Positions 32,254 through 44,367 are shown, counted from the stretch's first letter. The stretch is DNA of 64,000 bases from Avena insularis (GCA_023614405.1 CM042692.1:118103503-118167502); one strand, 5' to 3'. Translations and numbers: made by a program. The notes: a model not told the origin generated them from the letters alone.

Positions 32254-33767
32254 TGATACGTCCATTTTGCATCAATATTCTATGTGTTAATTCACTATTA
32301 TTCATTGATATATTTCGTATTGAGAGGTGATACTTATGTTATTTCATTTATTTTTGCATGGTTGATGCCTTTTGGAGCATGGACCACTGCAGTCAGGATT
32401 CTGATGGAAAAGGTGCTGTTTGGAGGCAAAATTCGGGAAGATCAGAAAATCCGGGAAAATATACGGAAAATTCTATTTTTCTAGAAGACTCAGGATGCCA
32501 GAAGATGGAGTGGAGGTGGGCCACAGGGGGCCCACACCACCCCATGGCACGGGCAGGCCTAGGCCGCGCCAGGGAGTGGTGTGGCCACCCTGGCCCACTC
32601 CAGCCTCTCCCCTCTGGTGTATATCTTCCTCCCGAAACCCTAAGACTCGGGGAGCGACCACAGAAAGATTCCGCCACCTCTGCGGGGCGGAAAACACTAA
32701 GAGAGAAAGATCTCTCCGGTAGACAGATTTCTCCCGGGGGAATTCCTTCCCGGAGAGGGGAGATCGTCGCCATTAACACCACCATCAAGCTGGACTTCAT
32801 CGGGATCATCATCATCATCACCACCATCATCATCAGCAGCACCCTCATCACCATCTCCATATTGCTGTAACAATTGCGTTGAATCTTGCATAGTTCATAG
32901 GGGAAACTTTCCCGGTGTTGATTACTCTTTGTAGTTGATGCTATTGAGTGAACCATTGAATTATTGTTTATGTTCAGATTGTTATACATCATTATTCCAT
33001 CTCTGATCATGATCCATATGATGTCTTGTGAGTAGTTCGTTTTGTTCTTGAGGACATGGGAGAAGTCTTGTTGTTAGTAGTGGAGTTGCGTTGAGAAAGA
33101 TTCAACAGATTGTTATTTAAGTTGTGGTGTACTTCTTCTAGTGGTGTCATGTGAAGGTCGACTACATGACACTTCACCTATAAGGGCCTAGGGGAATGCA
33201 TTGTGTATTTGGCTACTAATTGTAGGGGTTGCCGGAGTGACAGAAACCTGAACCCCCGTTAGGAAACCATTGCACAAGGGACGTAAGGGTCTTAGAGTTT
33301 AAAGTTGTGGTTAGGTTTTACCTTAATTACTTTCTTGTACTTACGGATGTTTGCAAGGGGGTTTAATCACAAGTATGTATTAAGTCTTGGATGGGACGGT
33401 ACATTAGCACAGGTTCACCCACACAGCACTTAGCAAGCTAGAGAAGATTAATCGACTATATGAAGCGAAAGCACTTGACAGTCTTCCCATGTGTCCTCGA
33501 GAACATTTGGTCATCTATAGAAATACAACCGACTCGTCCTTTGCTGCATAAAGGATTGGGCCACTTGCTGCATTCATTCTTACTGTCTTTTGTTTACTCG
33601 TACTCTGTTTACTTGCTTTATCGAAAACCCCTAAAAATCTATTTGCTAAGTATTTGTAGAGAATTCCTGAATCATACCACTAGCCAGCACCTTCTGCTCC
33701 TCGTTGGGTTCGACACTCTTACTTATCGAAAATACTGCGATACACCCCCTATACTTGTGGGTCATGA
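32254..33767 (+). repeat. Element G 3' LTR
   Basis: 1514 bp. Starts TGATACGTCC and ends GGGTCATGA, where the 5' copy ends GGGTCATCA. Flanked on the right by TGCCC. Confidence 0.85.
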
Positions 33768-34068
33768 TGCCCCGCTGTAATTTGTTCACCCAACATGTCA
33801 TCTATCTTAAGGAGAATCACCTCTAGTGAACTATGGACCCCGGTCCTTTCTTTTACCATCAATCTACAATCTACTATTTACTATTTTCTATTTACTTTCT
33901 GCAAGCAATTATTATCTTCCACACAATATGTTTAATCCTTTGTTTTCAGCAAAACTGGTGAGATTGATAGCCTCACTGTAAGTTGGGTGCAAAGTTCTGT
34001 GCTTGTGTTGTGCAGGATTCCATGTTGGAAAGAACACCTTGGAGGTGTTTCCTTGCTCGTACTGGTTT
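33768..34068 (+). repeat. Element A 5' LTR, part after G, 3' truncated
   Basis: It resumes the A LTR after the TGCCC duplication and matches 39565-39862 of the 3' LTR, then breaks off at about 34068 directly into gag. The last ~100 bp of the LTR and the primer-binding site are gone. Confidence 0.75.
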
Positions 34069-34945
34069 GAACTTTGTGAGATGCAAAAACATGGGGATAT
34101 AGATGGAGATATTATTAAGCTTAAATTGTTTCCCTTCTCTTTGAGAGGAAAAGCTAAAGAATGGTTGCAATCCCTAACTTGAAATAGTATTGATTCTTGT
34201 ACTAAATGGAAAGATGCTTTCATTGGAAAATACTATCCTCCTGCTAAGATTATATCTATGAGAAGTGAAATAATGAAATTTAAACAATCTGATAATGAAC
34301 TGTTGCTCAAGCTTGGGAAAGAATGAAATCTTTGGTAAAGAATTGTCTCACTCATGGACTGACTGCTTGGATGATTATCCAAACCTTTTATGCAGGACTG
34401 AATTATTCTTCAAGAAATCTACTAGATTCTGCTGCTGGAGGTACCTTTATTACCATTACTTTGGGTGCTGCAACAATGCTTCTTGATAACATGATGGTGA
34501 ACTATTCGGAATGGCACACTGAGAGAGCTCCACATGGTAAGAAGGTAAATTTTGTTGAAAATACCTCTTCCTTGAGTGATAAAATTGATGTTATTATGTC
34601 TATGCTTGTTAATGAGAAAGCTCATATTGATCCAAATCATATTCCCTTAGCTTCTTTGGTTGCTCAAGAAGAGCAAATTTATGTGAATTTTATAAGAAAT
34701 AATAATTTTAGCAACAATGCCTACAGGAACAATTTTGGTAATAACAATTATAGGCCTTACCCTCCTAATAATACTTATGGTTATCATGGTAAACCTGGAA
34801 TACCTAGTGAAGGAAGAATTTTAGAAGTTGAAAGAGCCACTAAAAATTTCATGCAAATGCAATATGAGAAGAATAAATTATTTACTAAAACCATGGAGGA
34901 ACAATCTACTATTCTAAAAAATATTAGTAATCAACTTGAGAGCTG
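34069..34945 (+). pseudogene. Element A gag relic
   Basis: The frame begins mid-protein at the deletion joint. The retrotransposon gag segment (LFPFSLRGKAKEWL, then WKDAFIGKYYP) is followed by TGA at about 34182 and a 1-nt shift near 34300. The remainder is open from 34323 to TGA at 34944-34946: a helical gag part, then an Asn/Tyr/Pro-rich linker and a Lys/Glu-rich tail. Zinc knuckle not seen. The protein would form the particle shell; this copy cannot. Confidence 0.7.
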
Positions 34946-35637
34946 AAATTCTTCGAAATATGGGAAACCATAGCTCTAATACTTTAGATGATAATTATGA
35001 TTTTGATCTTGATGGTTGCAATATCTCTGAAGTAATTATGTTCCTACAAAAGCTTGCTAAAAGTCCTAATACTAGTGCTATGAATATGGCCTTTACAAAA
35101 CACATTACTGATGCTGTCATAAAAATTAAAGAAGAAAAGATGAAACATAAAGCTTCTATTCCTATAAAAGTAGAATATGGTTGGGAACCCATCATTAATA
35201 TGAAAGTAAATGATTTTGATCTCAAAGCTTTATGTGATCTTGATAGTAGTGTTTCTATTATGCCTAGAAGGATTTATGAAATGCTTGATTTGCCACCGTT
35301 GGAAAATTGTTATTTAAATGTCCAACTTGATGATAATGCTAAAAAGAAACTCATGGGGAGTATTAATGATGTTCTTATTATGGTTAACAATGCCTATGTC
35401 CCCATTGATTTCTATGTTTTTGATGTTGAATGCAATGCTTCTTGTCCTATTACTTTGGGAAGACATTTTCTTAGAACTGTTGGTGAAATTGTTGATATGA
35501 AAGAAGGCACCATTAAATATCAACTCCCACTCAAGAAAGGTATAGAACACTTCCCTAAGAAGAGAGATAAGATTCCTTTTGCCTCTCCTATTAAAACAAA
35601 ATTTGCTCTTAATGCTTCTTCATTTGAGAATACTTGA
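34936..35637 (+). pseudogene. Element A gag C-terminus and protease relic
   Basis: The frame overlaps the end of gag. An Asp-rich segment leads into a helical region and an aspartic-protease-like domain with CDLDSSVSIMP at about 35235-35267; the third position of the catalytic Asp-x-Gly triplet is Asp where Gly is needed, so activity is unlikely. The later LGRHFLRTVG segment matches the second conserved protease block. The frame stops at TGA 35635-35637 and no reverse transcriptase follows: the usual layout of Sabrina-type elements. Confidence 0.65.
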
Positions 35638-36334
35638 TTCTTTTCTTGCTTCTTATGCCTAACTTAAAGGCGTTAAAGAAAAGTACTTATTGGGAGATAA
35701 CCCAAAAGTTTTAGTTGAGTCTTGGAAGTTATTGATTCAGTAATAACCTCTCCTTATCCTTTTTATTTTATTTTTGTGCCAAGAGTAACCTCTAATGAGA
35801 GAGAAGTAATGCTTGGGAAAGTTGCTGTCCCGAAACAGATTTTTGTGCTTCGCTGTAAAAATTCGTGTAAAACCTCTGTACGTCGGTTTGAGCTGAGATA
35901 TTTTGTGCTTCTGCCCCATATTGTTATACAACTTTCGTTAGTTCAACACTTTTTGATTTGAGCAACAGAAGGTCTTCGAAAAATTCGATTTCTACCTGCT
36001 GTTCTGTTTTGATAGATTTCTGTCATTATTTGCATTTGCTTCTTGTTGATTCCTTTTTGGGTTCTTTTTGGAGAAATTGAGATTTTTGAGGGAAGTGCTA
36101 TAGTAGATTGTGTTTTACTGGAAGTTTCACTTGTTTTGGAACTGAACCAAAAGACTTATTATCTTAAGTACACTAATGTTGCTAATGAAGATTGTGTAAA
36201 GTTTTGTATGAAAGAAAATTTTAGGTGTAGGGAAAGAATGTTGTAATGAGATGAAGAATGGACTAAAGCTCAAGATTGGGGATGCCACCCGTGTCACCCC
36301 AAGAAATATCCAAGAAGTCCAAGCGTCAAAGCTT

Positions 36335-36355
36335 GGGGATGCCCAAGGCATCCCC
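36335..36355. other. Perfect 9-bp stem, 3-nt loop hairpin in A
   Basis: GGGGATGCC-CAA-GGCATCCCC, preceded by CAAAGCTT. The matching hairpin of B is at 7034-7052. Confidence 0.65.
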
Positions 36356-37465
36356 TTCTTCATTAATAAAAATCTCAGGTTTCTTCCAAACACTTCATTT
36401 TTATTGTTTCATGCACAATTGTGTTGTTCTTGGAGCGTCTTCGTTTTCGTTTTATTGGTTTGCTTAGTTTGCTTGAATAAATTGGTTGGACCCCCTCATT
36501 CATGCATTAGGTTACAAATAAGATTGGTTTGGATTGGAAAATAGTAGGAAAAGTTCATGCTTAAGTGGTAAAAAGGAGCTTGTTTTCGACTGTGGCCTAT
36601 GCTTTGTCATGTCATGCTTGGTATTGTTTTGGCTTTATGCTTAGTGGTTTTTGTTGTAGCATGACATGTTATAAACAATTGAGATTGCTTAATGTGCCTT
36701 GAAAGAATCATGCGTTGTTTTAGCATATTAAAGCATAGTATTGTGGTATTCTCCTTTGATGCTTTATTTGGGTTGACTTGGCGCATGCTCACACCATGTT
36801 AAGACTATCCCAAGTCACCATAGCCTTTATGATCCTTTATTTTTCGACTTGTAATATCACTTTATACTTTAATTAATGATGTTTTATCGCTTTGCATGAT
36901 TATGGCCAATATTGCTCTCTTAGTTGGTCGCTCCCAGTCTTTTGCTAGCCTCGATAACCAATTGTGAGTTCCACTCATGCATCCAACTCCAAATAAAACA
37001 AAGTTATTCCAAAGAGTCCACCATACCTACCTATTAGCATTTGCTATTCCAAGTATATTCATGTTTTTATCTACCTTCCGAATAAACTTGTTATGAGAAA
37101 ACTAGTGATTAAAGCTCTCACGAACTTGATGGCACACTTTACTTTTATTGCCCTAATAAACTTGAACCATTGTGTCATCTATGTTGTATATGCTTGCACT
37201 TATATGTTGGGGATTAGCAGAACCATGTTGTCATGGGGAACTCTTTTAACATTGCACTTGTACATTGTACCCAGTTGATATCATGCTCTTTTGTCTATGG
37301 ATGTCATCGGTGTGAAATGAAAGGGGAGCTTGTAAGTCCATGGAGTTATGTATGTGTGTTATAGAAACGCCTAGGCCGCTGGTCTAATCCATGCCTAATC
37401 ATGGTGGAAACCTACATCGTAACCATAATGAGAAATCTATGAAGCATTCTTCTTATAAGAAAAGA

Positions 37466-37521
37466 TATAGAGATTGAGAAAAAGAGAAAAAGAGAAAAAG
37501 AGAAAAAAAAAGATGAGAAAA
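37466..37521. repeat. A/G-rich microsatellite (AAAAAG-type)
   Basis: A purine run built on GAAAAA units. The element B equivalent (5878-5935) is a shorter pyrimidine run on the opposite strand. Confidence 0.7.
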
Positions 37522-38380
37522 GAGGAAAGAGAGAAAAAAGCACCATTTTCCCATGGTAAATAAGAAGATTGCTGAGATGCTTATTGTCTGCTTGCCTTGT
37601 CATTTTGATATGGGGATTCTTCTGTATCACCGGGCAAGGGGTACCCCATTGGCAGCTCTCTATGATACACATGTACTTACTATGACAAGAACTTAATGGT
37701 AACTAAACTTGAATATCATGAGGAGCGGCCCTCGTATTCAAGGGACATGAGATTTCCAACTTATACTTTGTCAAGCATATACTCCATAGTTTGTTCACTT
37801 TAACCTTAATCACTTCAAGATGCTTATGATAGGGGCAATTTTTGGAAGCTCTTTATGGGACTTGAATCCCTGCTTCCTTCTATGAAGGCCTTTCTTTTAC
37901 TTTTATGTTGAGTCTCCATCTTCTATCTTTATGCACCTATTGAGAGAGCATAGTGGACATTCTTACTTTAATGTGCATTGTTCCAAGACTTGTTGATTGA
38001 TGCAAAACTATGATATTACTTGTTCTTAAACTATTTGTATCTAGTCACCCTTATGAACTTTAAAGGTGTCCTATGCATTTATGTTTTGCTACACTATGAG
38101 GGACAAGCTGAATACCATTCTTATTATGCTTTCCTTATGTGAAACAAACAAACGTCTTGCAAAGCATTGTTATTCATGAATTTTTTGTTTGTGCCTTTTC
38201 ATGTTACAACATAGTTGCTATGTCTTATTGTTAGAACTTTATCTTCCATGCTATGTTAAAGTACTATGATCCCAACTATAAATGTTCTACAAATACTTTG
38301 ATCAAGATTGTGATGGTGCATGTCACCTCAAATATTATTCTTTCTTTTTATCACTTACCTACTTGAGGACGAGCAGGAGT

Positions 38381-38395
38381 TAAGCTTAGGGATGT
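38381..38395 (+). other. Element A polypurine tract
   Basis: TAAGCTTAGGGATGT directly before the 3' LTR start TGATACAC. Confidence 0.6.
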
Positions 38396-39964
38396 TGATA
38401 CACTTTTTGATGTTTTGTCCACGCTTTGGATGTTCCATGCTTGTTTTATATCTACTTTCTTATGTTTTGTCCACACTTTGGAGTATTTTTATACACTTTC
38501 TTCGACTAACCTATTAACAAGATGCCACAGTGCCAACTGCCTGTTTTCTGCTGTTTTCGGTTCTAGGAAAGTCAGAAAATGAATATTCTCGGAATTGGAC
38601 GGGACAAAAGCAAAAGTCAATATTTCACCTAGGGGGACCTGGAGCCAGAAGACGAGACGGAGAGGGGCCAGAGGCCGGCCACCACCTGGCCTCGTGGCCA
38701 GGACAGGCCCACGCCAGGAGGTGGTGTGGCCGCCTAGGGCACCCCCTTGGCCTCCCCTTTCGCCTATAAGAAGTCTCCGATATAGAAACCCTAAGTACCC
38801 GATAAAAATTCCACGAAAGAGTCTGTAGCCGCCGTCATCTCCATCCCTAGATCGGGAGGGATCTGAAGCTCTTCCCGGCACCCTGCCGGAGGGGAGAATT
38901 CACCCTGGAGGCCTTCTTCATCACCATGCCTGCCTCCTGTGTGATGCGTGAGTACTTCATCCCTAGACTACAGGTCCATGTAGTAGCTAGATGGTTTGTT
39001 CTTCTACTTTGTGCTACCATGTTTAGATCTTGTGAGCTCCATTCATGATCAAGATCATCTATTTGTAATCATACATGTTGTGTTTCCAGGGATCCGATGG
39101 ATATTGAGATGCTATTTTAGAATTATTATTGATTCTATCATGTCTTTGTTATTTGTGATCTTGCATGCTCTCCGTTGTTAGTAGCTATATTGGCCGAGTA
39201 GATGCTAGCTACTCCAAGAGGGAGTATTTATGCTCGATAGTGGGTTCATGCCTCTAGTAATCTGGGGAAGTGACAGAAATCTCTAAGGTACTAGATGTGC
39301 TGTTGCTACTAGGGAGAAAACATCAATCCTTTGTTCATAGAACAATCGTATTGTTTACTTTACACACAATGCTTAAGGCAATTATCTGTTGCTTGCAACC
39401 TAAAACTGGAGAGGGTTCGGATGATAACCCGAAGGTGAATTATTAGTCATAGATGCAGTTGGATTAAGGTCTATGTATAATGTTGTAGTGCCCAATCAAA
39501 TCTCATAGGAGTCAAGATGATTAGTATATGCATGTATGCTTTCTCGATTTTTGTCAATTGCCTCATTGTAATTTGTTCACCCAACATGTCATCTATCTTA
39601 ATGAGAATCACCTCTAGTGAACTATGGACCCCGGTCCTTTCTGTTACCATCAATCTACAATCTACTATTTACTATTTTCTATTTTCTATTTACTTTCTGC
39701 AAGAAATTATTATTTTCCACACCTACGTTTAATCCTTTGTTTTCACCAAAACTGGTGAGATTGACAACCTCACTTTAAGTTGGGGGCAAAGTTCTGTGGT
39801 TATGTTTTGCAGGATTCCAAGTTGGAAACAACACCTTGGAGGTGTTTCGTTGCTCCTACTGGTTCGATAACCTTGGTTTCATAACTGAGGGAAAACTTGT
39901 TGTTGTGCTCATCATACCTTCCTCTTGGGGTTCCCCCTTGAGCTCGATATATTTTGAGCCATCA
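38396..39964 (+). repeat. Element A 3' LTR
   Basis: 1569 bp, ending TTTTGAGCCATCA. TATAAG at 38765-38770. The first ~45 bp differ from the 5' copy: a segment resembling TTTTGTCCACGCTTTGG replaces the usual GCTAACGTATC stretch, apparently a local duplication of sequence found ~60 bp downstream. Confidence 0.8.
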
Positions 39965-39969
39965 CCGAG
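39965..39969. repeat. Target site duplication of element A, right (CCGAG)
   Basis: Pairs with CCGAA at 22391-22395. Confidence 0.65.
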
Positions 39970-40603
39970 TATCGCCTCGGCAAGAGCGTACACACAAGCT
40001 TTGCCATATGAGGGGGCATCTCGACCCCAACCGAATCTCATCCCTTGAGCTCAACAATACTCAAAACTTCCGTCGGGTCAAGGCCATCTTCAAGATAACC
40101 TCAGACTTCAATGAGGACCGGGAGTGGGGGTACGAGCACTTTTGCCGATATAAGCTACCTTCGGCGATATATTTCTTATTTGATCCTTTTCTGAGTTATG
40201 TTTTATGTCGGACTGTATCATTTACTTGATCCCTTTTGCAATATTGCTTTCAAATGTTTCTTCAGTAGACAGTCGATGATGGTACAAAGCCATCCCTTCA
40301 ATGGGGGAAGGACTGAGCTGCCTCAGAAAAGGAGGAGCCGGACTTTGAGGATTTCTTGCCTACTCTAGACCCTAGCATCAGACGACCCTCCAGTAAGACC
40401 TCTGTCTTAAGGGATTGGTCGAATGATGAGAAGGACCCTGATATTGAGATCTTAGAGGTATTTGATCCCGTTCCTATCTCATATGCCTTTCCGGTTGATT
40501 CGGCTCCAGCTAACCCAGTCGGTCAGGTCCACACCGATCCACCTCTTGCAATGGGCGATCTGGTTCCTTTCCCTGCGAAGAAACGGGCAGCAACCTCGGC
40601 TCC
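39970..40603 (+). pseudogene. Antisense ORF of D, continuation between A and E
   Basis: From 39970 the frame left at 22395 resumes without a shift and reads Arg/Asn/Lys-rich sequence ending FCRYKLPS at about 40167. A short intron follows, and after an acceptor at about 40265-40272 a Pro/Asp/Ser-rich exon runs to 40603, with TGA at 40314-40316 in a place where Trp or Arg fits. E cuts the exon at 40603; it resumes at 54466. Confidence 0.6.
40599..40603. repeat. Target site duplication of element E, left (GCTCC)
   Basis: Identical to 54461-54465. Confidence 0.8.
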
Positions 40604-40826
40604 TGTAACACCCTCGAATCGGCCCTATGCAGATTTAGCGCTTCCCGCCAAACCTGCATCGAAACGATTCAAGGACGCCCACCAGGCACTTGCGTGCGGG
40701 TGGAAAATGAAGTAATACCATTACACAATAGTTCACGATGGAACCCACAACACATATATATACAACAACGACTCATTGAGTCAAGAATACAGATATACAG
40801 TACAAAGATCCAATTCACCTTGAAAA
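40604..40826 (-). repeat. Element E left LTR, outer part
   Basis: Matches 50456-50677 of the right LTR up to the phrase CAATTCACC. It then breaks into filler and F. Confidence 0.75.
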
Positions 40827-40852
40827 TTTTGATTTTGATTCAACAACGACTC
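40827..40852. other. Templated filler at the E/F deletion joint
   Basis: 26 bp between the last E-like base and the first F-like base. It contains CAACAACGACTC, a copy of 40763-40774, and TTTTGATTTTGATT, resembling sequence just inside F. Confidence 0.55.
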
Positions 40853-41429
40853 AAAGAGAAAAACTTTTGAATTTTGATTTCAAATTTTTTTGGTGTTTTC
40901 CACTAGTGCTAGGTAGTCTCTGGTTGCAAGGGTTTTGAAAGTGGAGCTTGTTTGAATGGTTTTTGAAAAAGTGGGATCTTCCCATATGAACTAGATTCGA
41001 TTTTTAACTATCATTTAAAATTAGCATTTGAAAGATTTTTGCAGATCACAAGGTGGGCCTTGGTACCTCATTATGTGTACTAGCAAGGGGTGCAAAGATC
41101 ATGAATTGTTTTTGTTAAGAAATGAGTGCTAGGAACACTCAAAGTAGTGTAGGGGATTAAAATGGGCAAAATGACCATTCCTCCTTTTTCATTCTTTTTT
41201 ATTTGATTTTCTTTGGTAAAAGTTTGGGAATGATGTAGATGATGTTTAAATCACCTAGGAAACATTTTACAAGCATTGGATCACTTAAACAAGGCACTTC
41301 AATTCAACTCTTATCTTAAATGCACACACATATGAATGCTTTCATTTTTAATTTGGAAAAGTTTTTGTTAACCCTATTGTTGGATGATTTGATCTTGATA
41401 AGCTTGGATTAAAGTTTTGGGATGTTACA
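40853..41429 (-). repeat. Element F 3' LTR, truncated
   Basis: Matches 48427-49003. In element sense it begins TGTAACATCCC at 41429 and is cut off at 40853. Confidence 0.8.
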
Positions 41430-41446
41430 AACCTTCCCCCTTAAAC
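41430..41446 (-). other. Element F polypurine tract
   Basis: The minus strand reads GTTTAAGGGGGAAGGTT directly before the LTR start. Confidence 0.7.
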
Positions 41447-41447
41447 A

Positions 41448-41466
41448 AAATCTCGTCCCGAGATTT
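41448..41466. other. Inverted repeat beside the F polypurine tract
   Basis: AAATCTCG-TCC-CGAGATTT, an 8-bp perfect stem. A like structure lies at 49617-49636 in E. Confidence 0.65.
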
Positions 41467-41479
41467 ACAAAGAAAACTA

Positions 41480-42710
41480 GGAACTAAAGAGATCTAGGAA
41501 CTCTGTCCTAATGTAATCTTCTCGCTCCCAAGTAGCTTCCTCCTCGGTATGGTTACTCCACTGGATTTTGAGAAACTTGATGCTCCTGGTCCTGGTGGTT
41601 CTCTAGGCTTCTTTTAAGATACGGATGGGCACTTCCCGATAGGTCAGGTCATTGTTGATTTCCACAGCTCTGTGATTGATGTTCTTGAAAACTTCCATAT
41701 TCTCGGGCACTTCCAAACATTTGCGAAGTAACGAGATATGGAACACATTGTGGATGCCTGACATCTCTTCAGGCAGTTCCAGTTGATACGATACTTCTCC
41801 TTGACGGTTCAGAATTTTGAAAGGTCTGATATATCTGGGGGCTAACTTTCCCTTCAGGCTAAAGCGTTGAGTTCCCTTCAATGGTGAAACCTTGAGATAT
41901 ACAAAATCTCCAACATTGAAAGTCAGGTCTCTCCTTCTTTTGTCAGCATAACTCTTCTGTCTGGATTCGGCGGTCTTGAGGTGCTCATGGACTTTGTGAA
42001 CCTTCTCTTCTGCTTCTCGGAGAATGTCAGGTCCGAAGATCTGACTCTCTCCTACTTGCGACCAATTCAAAGGGGTACTACACTTTCTTCCGTATAGGAA
42101 TTCAAATGGTGTCATCTGCAAACTAGCTTGATAACTGTTGTTATATGAGAATTATGCGAAAGGCAGGCAGTCTTCCCATTTTGATCTGTATTCCAACACA
42201 CCAGCTCTAAGCATATCCTCAAGGATCTGGTTGACTCTCTCAGTCTGTCCATCTGTTTGTGGGTGATAAGCGGTACTGAAGTTCAACTTGGTTCCCAATC
42301 CTTCCTGAACTTTCTGCCAAAATCTCGAGGTAAACTGGGTTCCTCGATCTGATACAATGGTCTTGGGGGTTCCATGCAGACTAACAATCCTAGCAATTTA
42401 CAGCTCTGCTAACTTTGCACTCTGGTAGGTTGTCTTGACAGGTATGAAGTGAGCTACCTTGGACAGTCTATCAACGATGACCCAGATTGAGTCATTTCCC
42501 CTACTAGAAGTAGGTAAACCGGTGATAATTCCATTCCGATGGGATCCCATTTCCATTCTGGAATCTGCAATGGTTGCAATAGTCCTGCAGGTCTTTGATG
42601 CTCGGCTTTGACTCTTTGACAGATGTCACATTTGGCGATGTAGCTTCCGATCTCTCTCTTCATCTTGTGAAACCAAAATTGCTCTTTCAAATCCTGATAC
42701 ATCTTTGTTC
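41480..42710 (-). pseudogene. Element F integrase and chromodomain-like tail
   Basis: The zinc-binding module (CDICQRVK at about 42610) is followed by the core with SIWVIVDRL, SDRGTQFTS and GQTERVNQ, giving D, D and E, spread over frames broken by several stops between 42450 and 42120. The C-terminal region from 42121 is open to 41603 (VGDFVYLKVSP, then IHNVFHISLLRKC), followed by TAG and then an aromatic WSNHTEEEATWE segment at about 41530, a chromodomain-like signature of the Tekay/Del type that may guide integration into heterochromatin. Confidence 0.7.
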
Positions 42711-42711
42711 C

Positions 42712-44367
42712 TCAGGGGTGGATAGAATAAAGCGTATCATGAGCTTCCTTCATGATAATTTCCTTTAGCTCCGAATCTGCTGGCACACAGATACGTCCTT
42801 TGTACCACAGTACTCCTTCTTCGTCTTCGGTGAATCCAGGTACCTTTCCTGTACCAATACGATGTTTGATTCCATCAATACTTTCATTCCCCTTCTGGGC
42901 TTCCTTGATTGGACTAATCAAGGTGGGTTGAAGTTCAATGCTAGCTAGGAATCCTTTGCTAACTAATTCAGTCCTGAACTGCTCCAACTCCTCATACAAA
43001 CTTGGTTTCTTTTCCTTGATCATGGTGTTAAGCCTACACGGCAATCTGCTAAGAGCATCCGCTACCACGTTGGCTTTGCCGGGGTGATATTGAATGTCCA
43101 GGTCATAATCCTTGATTAACTCTATACATCTCCTTTGTCTCATATTCAGCTCCTTCTGAGTGAAGATATACTTCAAGCTCTTGTGATCCGAGTAAATCTC
43201 ACAGCGATTACCCATCAAATAATGACGCCATGTCTTCAACGCCAGAATCATAGCTGCTAGCTCAAGATCATGGGTCGGATAGTTCTGCTCATGCTGCTTC
43301 AGTTGTCGACACAAATACGCGATAACTTTGCCTTCTTACATCAATACACATCCTAGACCAATCTTGTATGCATCACACTACACATCAAACGGCTTCTTGA
43401 TGTCCGGCATGACCAATATTGGGGCTGATATCAATCTCTTCTTCAGCTCCTGGAAACTGGCTTCACACTTGTATGTCCATTCAAACTTCTTGTCCTTCTT
43501 CAACAATTGGGTCATTGGTCGGGCTATGCTCGAGAATCCTTCTACGAACTTGCGGTAATATCCCGCTAATCCGAGAAATGCACGGACTTGGGTTTGAGTG
43601 GTTGGGGCTTCCCATTCTTCGACATCTTTGATCTTGGCGGGATCAACAGAGACTCCTCCGGCAGACACAATATGTCCTAGGAATCCTACTTCCTTTAGCC
43701 AAAATTCACACTTGCTAAACTTGGCATATAACTGATGCTCTCTCAGGGTTTCTAGGATAACTCTCAGATGTTTCTCATGCTCTTCTTCTGACTTGGAGTA
43801 GATAAGGATGTCGTCGATAAACACAACTACAAACTTACCTAGGAAATTCATAAAGATCTTATTCATGAGATTCATGAAATAAGAAGGGGCATTGGTTAAT
43901 CCAAAAGACATAACCATATACTCGTATAAACCATAGTGAGTAGTAAAGGCGGTCTTCGGAATATCCGTTGCACAAATCTTAAGTTGGTGATAACCAGTCC
44001 TAAGATCAACCTTTTAGAATACCTGGGCTCCAGTCAACTGATCAAATAGATCCTCTATCTTTGGCAAAGGGTACTTGTTCTTGATGGTGACGTCATTCAA
44101 CTTTCTGTAATCTGTACACAGACGGTTGCCTCCATCTTTCTTGTCGACCAATAACACTGGTGATCTCCATGGCAATGCGCTTCGCTGAATCAAGCCTGTT
44201 GCTAACATGGCATCCAACTGCTTCTTCAGTTCCACTAACTCTGAGGGGTTCATGCTATATGGTCTCTGGGCCATAGGTCCGGTTCCGGGGATTAGTTCGA
44301 TAATGAACTCAATATCCCTATCCGGGGGCATACCTGGCAATTCATCTGGGCGATCTACTACAATGTT
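42712..44367 (-). pseudogene. Element F reverse transcriptase and RNase H
   Basis: RT block 1 ([15 protein letters not shown], then [10 protein letters not shown]) lies at 44300-44070. An in-frame stop at about 44012 breaks the frame before [10 protein letters not shown]. The catalytic FIDDILIYS is at about 43800-43826. The frame is open 43917-43378, stops at FDV, and again before the RNase H block 43314-42712, which keeps YSDHKSL and ends in an open linker with a stop at about 42712. Several stops make it inactive. Confidence 0.75.

Larger units (their letters stand above)
23553..33767 (+). mobile_element. Element G: near-complete autonomous gypsy element, Athila lineage (WHAM-like)
   Basis: LTRs 23553-25052 and 32254-33767 flank a 7.2-kb interior with gag-protease-RT-RNase H-integrase in one direction, bounded by the perfect duplication TGCCC. 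By eye the two LTRs differ at a few percent of positions plus small indels, so it is not recent. The coding frame is broken only at the start of integrase and by two TAGs. The start TGATACGTCCATTTTGC fits the WHAM group of Triticeae, a presumed autonomous partner of Sabrina; the name is tentative. Confidence 0.85.
35638..38380 (+). other. Element A non-coding domain before 3' LTR
   Basis: About 2.7 kb without a gene. Shared with B throughout and with G in part. Contains the hairpin 36335-36355, an A/G-rich microsatellite 37466-37521, and GGGGTACCCC at 37638-37647. Confidence 0.55.
22396..39964 (+). mobile_element. Element A: Sabrina-like non-autonomous gypsy element, carrying element G
   Basis: The 5' LTR is 22396-23552 plus 33768 to about 34068, split by G; the 3' LTR is 38396-39964. 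Internal sequence holds gag and protease relics (34069-35637) and a long non-coding domain, but no reverse transcriptase or integrase. A deletion has removed the end of the 5' LTR, the primer-binding site and the start of gag. Flanked by CCGAA/CCGAG. It inserted into the antisense ORF of D. Confidence 0.8.
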
